Assembly: GCF_900114495.1 (NCBI RefSeq)
Contig: NZ_FOZI01000005.1
Span: 334,360 to 398,359 of the forward strand
Direction of reading: 5' to 3'
Length of the DNA stretch: 64,000 bases
Source of the DNA: Dyella sp. OK004
GTDB lineage: Bacteria > Pseudomonadota > Gammaproteobacteria > Xanthomonadales > Rhodanobacteraceae
A program made the position numbers and the translations under genes. Below are positions 58,697 to 64,000 of this stretch, piece after piece. How positions within the stretch are numbered: the stretch's first letter is position 1; every line of letters begins with the position of its first letter. Below the pieces are notes generated by a model. That model saw only the letters and a list, made by a program, of their open reading frames with translations, was not told the DNA's origin and did no database searches.

Positions 58697-59197
58697 ATGA
58701 GTGCCGTGCTGGACAGTCGCAACGCCTTGCTGCCGGGACGCTTCGAGTTCCTGATGGGTTTGTATGCGGAGAACTACCACCGGCTGGCGCGGCTGTTCGC
58801 GCCGCAGCAGCTGGCGCCGGGGTTTTATGTGTCCAGCGTGGACGACGGATTGGATGTGCGGCTGCAGGTGCAGGAACGCCATCCCTATACGCTGGAACTG
58901 GAACTGACCTACGACTTTGTGGATGTGCACACGGGGCAGCCCTCGCCATCCGCGCAGCTGCGGATGTACACCGACGCGCACGTGGCCGAAGCGTTGCACT
59001 GCCATCCGGGGCGGCATTTATGGCAGGTGCTGGGGCCATTCCCACCAGCTCACACGGTGCTGCAGCATCGCTTGCGCATGAACGGGTTCCTGTCGCGCTG
59101 GCTGGAATATCTGGCGGAGCAGGGGCATTCCATGGGCACGCTTGAACCGGCGTCGCAGCATGTTCCCGAGTCGCTGCCGCCGGGACATCCACTGTAG
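58697..59197 (+). CDS. DUF1249 family protein
   Basis: 166 residues. The pattern FEFLMGLYAENYHRLARLF, then ELTYDFVDV and PSAQLRMYTDAHVAEALHC fits DUF1249 (E. coli YqiB), a small conserved proteobacterial family of unknown function. It starts 22 bp after ppsR and may be co-transcribed with it. The C-terminus (RLRMNGFLSRWLEYLAEQGH) is the best conserved part. Confidence 0.85.
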   Translation: MSAVLDSRNALLPGRFEFLMGLYAENYHRLARLFAPQQLAPGFYVSSVDDGLDVRLQVQERHPYTLELELTYDFVDVHTGQPSPSAQLRMYTDAHVAEALHCHPGRHLWQVLGPFPPAHTVLQHRLRMNGFLSRWLEYLAEQGHSMGTLEPASQHVPESLPPGHPL

Positions 59198-59245
59198 GTA
59201 TCGGCAGAGAAGCGGCGCCGCGGTTTTGGCCGAATGACAAGCAAC

Positions 59246-59268
59246 AAAAAACCCGCACTAGGCGGGCT
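59246..59268 (-). terminator. Intrinsic terminator for the minus-strand tRNA-Asp
   Basis: Stem CCCGC/GCGGG with A/T extensions and a short loop; on the minus strand it is followed by TTTTTTG. It may also end DUF1249 transcripts from the plus strand. Confidence 0.75.
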
Positions 59269-59279
59269 TTCCGTATGAG

Positions 59280-59356
59280 TGGCGGAGCGGACGGGACTCG
59301 AACCCGCGACCTCCGGCGTGACAGGCCAGCATTCTAACCGACTGAACTACCGCTCC
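59280..59356 (-). tRNA. tRNA-Asp (anticodon GTC), second copy
   Basis: 77 nt, identical to the plus-strand tRNA-Asp at 46205-46281. First-read order on the minus strand is Ala, Glu, Asp, probably a short tRNA cluster. Confidence 0.97.
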
Positions 59357-59458
59357 GCATTTTCAACAACTGGTAAAACAAGAGGCTAATGTTCCATCTC
59401 GACTATGGATCGCACCGCTTCGCCGTTTTTGTCGGCTGGCGCTGCGCCAGGGTTAAGA

Positions 59459-59534
59459 TGGCGTCCCCACGGGGATTCGAACCCCGGTCGCCACCGTGAA
59501 AGGGTGATGTCCTAGGCCTCTAGACGATGGGGAC
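59459..59534 (-). tRNA. tRNA-Glu (anticodon TTC)
   Basis: 76 nt with CCA. Acceptor GTCCCCA with TGGGGAC, anticodon loop CTTTCAC, T-loop TTCGAAT. Confidence 0.97.
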
Positions 59535-59543
59535 TTTTAAATT

Positions 59544-59619
59544 TGGTGGAGCCAGGCGGGATCGAACCGCCGACCTCCTGCATGCCATGCAGGCGCTCTC
59601 CCAGCTGAGCTATGGCCCC
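59544..59619 (-). tRNA. tRNA-Ala (anticodon GGC)
   Basis: 76 nt with CCA. Acceptor GGGGCCA with TGGCTCC, keeping the G3-U70 pair; anticodon loop ATGGCAT gives GGC; T-loop TTCGATC. Nine bp from tRNA-Glu. The 303-bp stretch from here to the antiporter gene holds no gene. Confidence 0.97.
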
Positions 59620-59922
59620 ACTGATATTGCTGTGGAGCCCGAAAGAATAAATACGGTTCGACTTTTCGTCAAGTATTCGCGAATGAAATTTTTCAAAAAT
59701 GTTGCTTCCGTGGAGAGCTGGGCGCGGCATCGGGGAAGGGGCCGGGCTAAAGCGCTTCGGAGTCCGTTGCCCGGCATGTTTGAGTGGTTCGCGGCTGTCG
59801 GCGTTTGCGCGACAGTGTCGAGCCTCTGAGCGCAGCTGCAGGCTTGGCCCCCTCCGCGGCGTCGCCATAGGGCAATGCGCGCACCGCTGTTAGTCTTGCT
59901 GCGATTCGCAGCGGGACCCTTC

Positions 59923-61692
59923 ATGCACGCACTGCAGTTCATCCAGGACCTTGCCACGGTCATGCTGGTCGCCGGCCTGACTACCGTGATTTTCCAGCGG
60001 CTGCGGCAGCCAGTTGTCCTTGGCTACATCATCGCCGGCGTACTGGTGGGGCCTTACACCTTCCCCGTGGTCTTCATCCACGATGAAAGCACCATACGCA
60101 CCTTGTCCGAACTGGGCATGATTTTGTTGCTGTTCGCCCTCGGGCTCGAGTTCAGTCTTAAGAAGCTGCGTGAGGTGGGTGGAGCCGCGCTGGTGGCGGC
60201 GCTGTGCGAAATCGTGTTGATGGTGTGGATCGGCTATGAGATCGGCCGCTTCTTCAACTGGAGCACGATGGATTCGCTGTTCCTCGGCGCGATGCTGTCG
60301 ATCTCTTCGACCACCATCATCCTCAAGGCGCTGGACGATCTGAACCTCAAGCGCGAGCGATTCGCGCAGCTGATGTTCGGCATCCTGATCATCGAGGACG
60401 TACTCGCCATTGTGCTGATGGCGCTGCTTACCGGCATCGCCAGCACCGGCGATCTGGAAGCCGGGCAAGCGGTTGAGGCCATTGGACGGCTCACCTTGTT
60501 CCTGGCGGTGTCGCTGGTGGTGGGGTTGCTGCTGGTGCCACGCGTGGTCGACTACATCGCGCGGGTTAGTCGCGACGATGTGCTGCTGGTGGCCGTGCTG
60601 GGACTCTGTTTCGGCTTTTGCCTGCTGGTCACTGAAATGGGTTACAGCATCGCGCTGGGCGCTTTCTTGATCGGCGCCATCGTGGGTGAGTCCGATAGCG
60701 TCGAACGGGTCGAGCGCGTCATTGTGCCGGTGCGCGACATGTTCAGCGCCATCTTTTTCGTGGCCATCGGTATGCTGATCGATCCGTCGCTGCTGGCGCA
60801 GTACGCCGTGCCGATTCTGGTGGTGACGGTGGTGGTAGTGCTCGGCAAGGTGATCACTTGCAGCTTTGGCACCTTCGTGGCCGGCAATGATGGACGCACG
60901 TCATTGCGGGTTGGCATGGGGTTGTCGCAGATCGGCGAGTTCTCATTCGTGATCGCCTCGCTGGGCCTGAGCCTGAAAGTGACCAGCGACTTCTTGTATC
61001 CCGTAGCAGTCGCGGTATCCGCGATCACGACTTTCCTTACTCCCTATCTGATCCGCAGCGCTGACCCTCTGGCTGGTGTTCTTGCGCGGCGCCTGCCCAG
61101 CGGCCTCACCGGCATGTTCACGGCCTATACCGACTGGATGGGCAACCTCAGCCTGAGCGGGCAGGGGGCGATGGTGATGAAAATGATCCGCCGGCTGGTC
61201 TGGCACGTGATCATCAATATGATGCTGGTGGTGGCGGTCTTCCTGATCATGGCTTATCTGTATCGCCGCGGTTTCTTCCATTGGCAGCTGTTCGCGGATC
61301 GGCCGCAGGTGTCGCGCACGTTGGCATGGTCCATCGCGGCACTGCTGTCGCTGCCGATGATCGTGGCGACTTACCGCAAGGCTGCGGCATTGGGCATGTT
61401 GCTGGCTGAGCTGAGCATCCCCGAGCGAGTAGGCGGCAGTCACAATGTGCGCATCCGCGCCGTACTGGCACGCATCATTCCCTTGGCCGCAATGTGGGTG
61501 CTGGGCCTGCTGGTGGCGGCCCTGGCCTCCACCATCCTGCCGCCGCGTGAGGTGGCACTGGTCTTGCTACTGGTTGGCTTGGTGTTGACATGGCTGTTGT
61601 GGCGGGTATTGGTGCAGGTTCACGCCCGATTGCAAGCTGCGTTGCGGGATACGCTGGAACGGGATGGGCGTCCTGGCGGGGGGCATTTTTAG
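59923..61692 (+). CDS. CPA2-family cation:proton antiporter
   Basis: 589 residues from the ATG at 59923. The KefB/YbaL-type exchanger domain is clear: LATVMLVAGLTTVIFQRLRQPVVLGYIIAGVLVGPYTFP in pieces, ELGMILLLFALGLEFSLKKL, SISSTTIILKALDD, and GAFLIGAIVGESDSVERVERVI. It lacks the TrkA-N/RCK nucleotide domain usual at the C-terminus of KefB and YbaL; instead the last 200 residues hold about four more hydrophobic segments. The ion (K or Na) cannot be told. Confidence 0.88.
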   Translation: MHALQFIQDLATVMLVAGLTTVIFQRLRQPVVLGYIIAGVLVGPYTFPVVFIHDESTIRTLSELGMILLLFALGLEFSLKKLREVGGAALVAALCEIVLMVWIGYEIGRFFNWSTMDSLFLGAMLSISSTTIILKALDDLNLKRERFAQLMFGILIIEDVLAIVLMALLTGIASTGDLEAGQAVEAIGRLTLFLAVSLVVGLLLVPRVVDYIARVSRDDVLLVAVLGLCFGFCLLVTEMGYSIALGAFLIGAIVGESDSVERVERVIVPVRDMFSAIFFVAIGMLIDPSLLAQYAVPILVVTVVVVLGKVITCSFGTFVAGNDGRTSLRVGMGLSQIGEFSFVIASLGLSLKVTSDFLYPVAVAVSAITTFLTPYLIRSADPLAGVLARRLPSGLTGMFTAYTDWMGNLSLSGQGAMVMKMIRRLVWHVIINMMLVVAVFLIMAYLYRRGFFHWQLFADRPQVSRTLAWSIAALLSLPMIVATYRKAAALGMLLAELSIPERVGGSHNVRIRAVLARIIPLAAMWVLGLLVAALASTILPPREVALVLLLVGLVLTWLLWRVLVQVHARLQAALRDTLERDGRPGGGHF

Positions 61693-61863
61693 ATATTTCG
61701 CAAAATGCCACGACAGAATTTATGACCTGAACCTTTATTCGGAACCTGTGTCATAGCCCTGCTCGTTGCTAAGACCGGGAAGCCGCCGCACAATGCGGGG
61801 ACTGCCTCCATCGGGGAGGCCCGTCCGGTGAGCACCGAGACATCCAACACGAGGGAGTTTCAA

Positions 61864-62628
61864 ATGAAGCAATTTTCGCGTCCCACGCTGACGGCTGCCG
61901 CTTTGGCGGTTGCGCTGGGCCTCACTGCCGGTGTGCACGCTCAGGCTGCCAAGTCCGCCGCCCCGGCTGGTGCTGTCGACAAGACCAAGGCCAGCTACGT
62001 GGTGGGTTGGGACCTGGCCAGCCAGTTGCCCCCGCTCGTGCGCGAGGAAGTGGATCCGGCCACGGTAGGCCGTGCTGTCCAGTCCGCCCTGTCGGGCCAG
62101 AAGCCGACCATGAGCGAAGCCGAAGCTAAGCAGGTGCGTGACGCCTTCGTCGCCAACCTGCAGACCAAGGCCAAGGCCGAATACGAGAAGGTTGCCGCCA
62201 AGAACAAGGCCGATGGCGACGCCTTCATTGCCAAGAACAAGAGCGCCGCGGGCGTGAAGAGCACTGCGTCGGGTCTGCAGTACCAGGTGATCAGCCAGGG
62301 TACCGGTGCCCGTCCGGGTCCGAACGACACCGTGCAGGTGAACTACGTCGGCTCCTTCGTCAATGGCGAAGTGTTTGACGATTCGTCCAAGCACGAGGGC
62401 AACCCGGGTCCGGCATCGATTCCGCTGAGCGGTGTGATCCCGGGCTTCCGCGAAGGCCTGCAGCTGATGCAGGTGGGTGGCCACTACAAGCTGTTCATTC
62501 CGTCGAACATCGCCTATGGCGCGCAGCCGCAGAACGGCTTCCCGCCGAACTCGGCGATCATCTTCGACGTGACCCTGGTGAAGACTGGCCCGACCCCGGC
62601 CGGTGGCGACCAGGGCGGCGCGAAGTAA
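61864..62628 (+). CDS. Periplasmic FKBP-type peptidyl-prolyl isomerase
   Basis: 254 residues from the ATG at 61864 (GAGGGAG ahead). Signal peptide 1-27 ending GVHAQA. The N-terminal half is the dimerisation domain of the Mip/FkpA group (ASYVVGWDLASQLPP, SEAEAKQVRDAFVANLQTKA). The FKBP domain starts near residue 140: SGLQYQVISQGTGARPGPNDTVQVNYVGSFVNGEVFD in pieces, GVIPGFREGLQLMQVGGHYKLFIPS, and AYGAQPQNGFPPNSAIIFDV. It assists folding of exported proteins. Confidence 0.93.
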   Translation: MKQFSRPTLTAAALAVALGLTAGVHAQAAKSAAPAGAVDKTKASYVVGWDLASQLPPLVREEVDPATVGRAVQSALSGQKPTMSEAEAKQVRDAFVANLQTKAKAEYEKVAAKNKADGDAFIAKNKSAAGVKSTASGLQYQVISQGTGARPGPNDTVQVNYVGSFVNGEVFDDSSKHEGNPGPASIPLSGVIPGFREGLQLMQVGGHYKLFIPSNIAYGAQPQNGFPPNSAIIFDVTLVKTGPTPAGGDQGGAK

Positions 62629-62652
62629 GCATCGGCCGTTTGCTGGAAATAA

Positions 62653-62684
62653 CAACGGGGCGCGAAGCGATTCGCGCCCCGTTG
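62653..62684 (+). terminator. Intrinsic terminator after the FKBP gene
   Basis: Perfect 14-bp arms (CAACGGGGCGCGAA and TTCGCGCCCCGTTG) with a 4-nt loop, followed by CTTTTG, 24 bp past the stop. Confidence 0.88.
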
Positions 62685-62765
62685 CTTTTGGGGGCCCTGC
62701 GGCGCAGGCGTCATGGGTGGGCCTGCTAGAATTGCCGGACTCTGTTCCCCGGAATTCCCGCGACA

Positions 62766-64000
62766 ATGAAAGTCACCCTATTTGGCACCGGCTATGTGGG
62801 TCTGGTGACCGGTGCCTGTCTGGCCGAGATGGGCAATCACGTGGTCTGCGTCGATATCGATGCAGTCAAGGTGGAGCGCCTGAAGCGGGGCGAGATGCCG
62901 ATCTACGAGCCGGGCCTGGAGCCGATCGTCAAGCGCAATTACGCCAGCGGACAGCTGGATTTCACCACCGATGCCGCGCCCGCCATCGCGCATGGCCAGG
63001 TCCTCTTCATCGCCGTGGGCACGCCGCCGGACGAGGACGGCAGCGCCGATCTGAAGTACGTCCTGGGTGTCGCCCGCACCATCGGCCAGCATCTGGACCG
63101 GTATGCGGTGGTGGTGAACAAGTCGACCGTGCCGGTGGGGACCGCCGATCGGGTGCGCGAGGCGATTGCCGCTGAGCTCGCGACGCGCAGCGCGAACATT
63201 GAATTCGATGTGGTATCGAACCCCGAGTTCCTGAAGGAAGGCGACGCGGTGGAAGACTGCCTGCGTCCCGATCGTATCGTGATCGGCAGTTCCAGCGCGC
63301 GCGCGGTGAACGTGCTGCGTAAGCTGTATGCCCCCTTCAATCGCAATCACGACCGTACTGTCGTGATGGATGAGCGCTCCGCCGAGCTGACCAAGTACGC
63401 CGCCAACGCGATGCTGGCGACCAAGATCAGCTTCATGAACGAGATCGCCAATATCGCCGAGCGCGTGGGCGCCGATGTGGAGCTGGTGCGCCAGGGGATC
63501 GGCTCCGATCCGCGTATCGGCTATCACTTTATTTATCCGGGCGCCGGCTATGGCGGTTCGTGTTTTCCCAAGGACGTGCAGGCACTGGAGCGCACCGCGC
63601 GCGGCGTGGGGTATGAAGCCCGTCTGCTTGGGGCGGTCGAGGCCGTCAATCACGACCAGAAGACCAAGCTGTTCGAGCTGATCTCGCGCCATTTTGACGG
63701 GCAGCTCCAGGGCAAAACGGTGGCGCTGTGGGGTCTGGCGTTCAAGCCCAATACCGACGATATGCGTGAGGCGTCCAGTCGACGTTTGATGGAGGCCTTG
63801 TGGGAAGCGGGCGCTACGGTGCGTGCCTACGATCCGGAGGCGAGAGAAGAGACTCACCGCCTCTATGGCGACCGTGCGGACCTCACGCTTTGCGAGGGCG
63901 CGTATCAAGCGTTGGACGGCGCGGATGTGCTGGCGATCGTCACCGAATGGAAGGCGTTCCGTAGTCCGGACTTCGCGCGCATTCGCAGCGCACTAGCCAG
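62766..64000 (+). CDS. ugd: UDP-glucose 6-dehydrogenase (cut by window end)
   Basis: Oxidises UDP-glucose to UDP-glucuronate for capsule, exopolysaccharide or lipid A modification. 411 complete codons are present of about 445. NAD site [21 protein letters not shown], then [47 protein letters not shown] in pieces, the Lys/Asn pair in [20 protein letters not shown], and the catalytic Cys in [18 protein letters not shown]. The C-terminal sugar-binding domain ([17 protein letters not shown]) begins before the cut. Confidence 0.96.
   Translation, partial: MKVTLFGTGYVGLVTGACLAEMGNHVVCVDIDAVKVERLKRGEMPIYEPGLEPIVKRNYASGQLDFTTDAAPAIAHGQVLFIAVGTPPDEDGSADLKYVLGVARTIGQHLDRYAVVVNKSTVPVGTADRVREAIAAELATRSANIEFDVVSNPEFLKEGDAVEDCLRPDRIVIGSSSARAVNVLRKLYAPFNRNHDRTVVMDERSAELTKYAANAMLATKISFMNEIANIAERVGADVELVRQGIGSDPRIGYHFIYPGAGYGGSCFPKDVQALERTARGVGYEARLLGAVEAVNHDQKTKLFELISRHFDGQLQGKTVALWGLAFKPNTDDMREASSRRLMEALWEAGATVRAYDPEAREETHRLYGDRADLTLCEGAYQALDGADVLAIVTEWKAFRSPDFARIRSALA

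Overview
The window is about 64 kb of a high-GC gammaproteobacterial chromosome. The order tig-clpP-clpX-lon-hupB-tRNA-tRNA-ppiD-fabI, the gene content and the dispersed GC-rich repeats suggest the order Xanthomonadales, most likely family Rhodanobacteraceae (Dyella/Rhodanobacter/Luteibacter-like). This is inferred from protein character and synteny; no search was run. There is no rRNA and no CRISPR array.

Layout. 1-5.4 kb: the 5' part of ppk1, a LysR regulator divergent from an NmrA/epimerase-like reductase, and an AraC regulator divergent from a fosmidomycin-resistance-type MFS pump. 5.9-11.1 kb (minus strand): pyrD-murB, an SDR-methyltransferase pair and an ALDH7-type aldehyde dehydrogenase. 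11.9-14.1 kb: a small exported NTF2-like protein, tRNA-Arg(CCT), and a roughly 1.6-kb remnant island bounded by a 48-bp repeat of the tRNA 3' end. The island holds an integrase C-terminal fragment and one lower-GC methyltransferase. 14.2-25.5 kb: periplasmic and outer-membrane functions, namely PQQ glucose dehydrogenase, a di-heme cytochrome, an orphan TonB receptor, and a Fur-box-associated siderophore receptor operon with DUF3325, DUF3649 and PepSY proteins.

25.9-35.6 kb: a carbon-phosphorus lyase locus. phnGHIJKLM is transcribed on the minus strand. phnF, a DUF1045 gene and phnN are transcribed divergently from a 116-bp spacer that carries a palindromic putative operator. No phnCDE transporter is present. 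An exported RidA-like protein and an MFS-like DUF5690 membrane protein adjoin the locus.

35.7-64 kb: mostly housekeeping. It contains tRNA-Ala, rnd, a TPR-SUMF1 membrane protein, tRNA-Leu, the tig/clpP/clpX/lon/hupB proteostasis block, tRNA-Val and tRNA-Asp, ppiD, fabI, an MltD-like transglycosylase with gloB, a methyltransferase with rnhA and dnaQ, a PP2C phosphatase, tRNA-Ser, lepB, ppsA/ppsR, a DUF1249 gene, tRNA-Asp/Glu/Ala, a CPA2 antiporter, an FKBP isomerase, and ugd cut by the window end.

Non-coding structure is conspicuous. A repeat of up to about 230 bp occurs four times in the same orientation in the first 26 kb. REP-like GC palindromes punctuate gene ends, and a 66-bp perfect palindrome overlaps the 3' end of tRNA-Ser. 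No wholly new multi-gene system is evident. The best leads are the phn locus with DUF5690 and RidA, the tRNA-Arg mini-island, the orphan TonB receptor near glucose dehydrogenase, and the repeat family.
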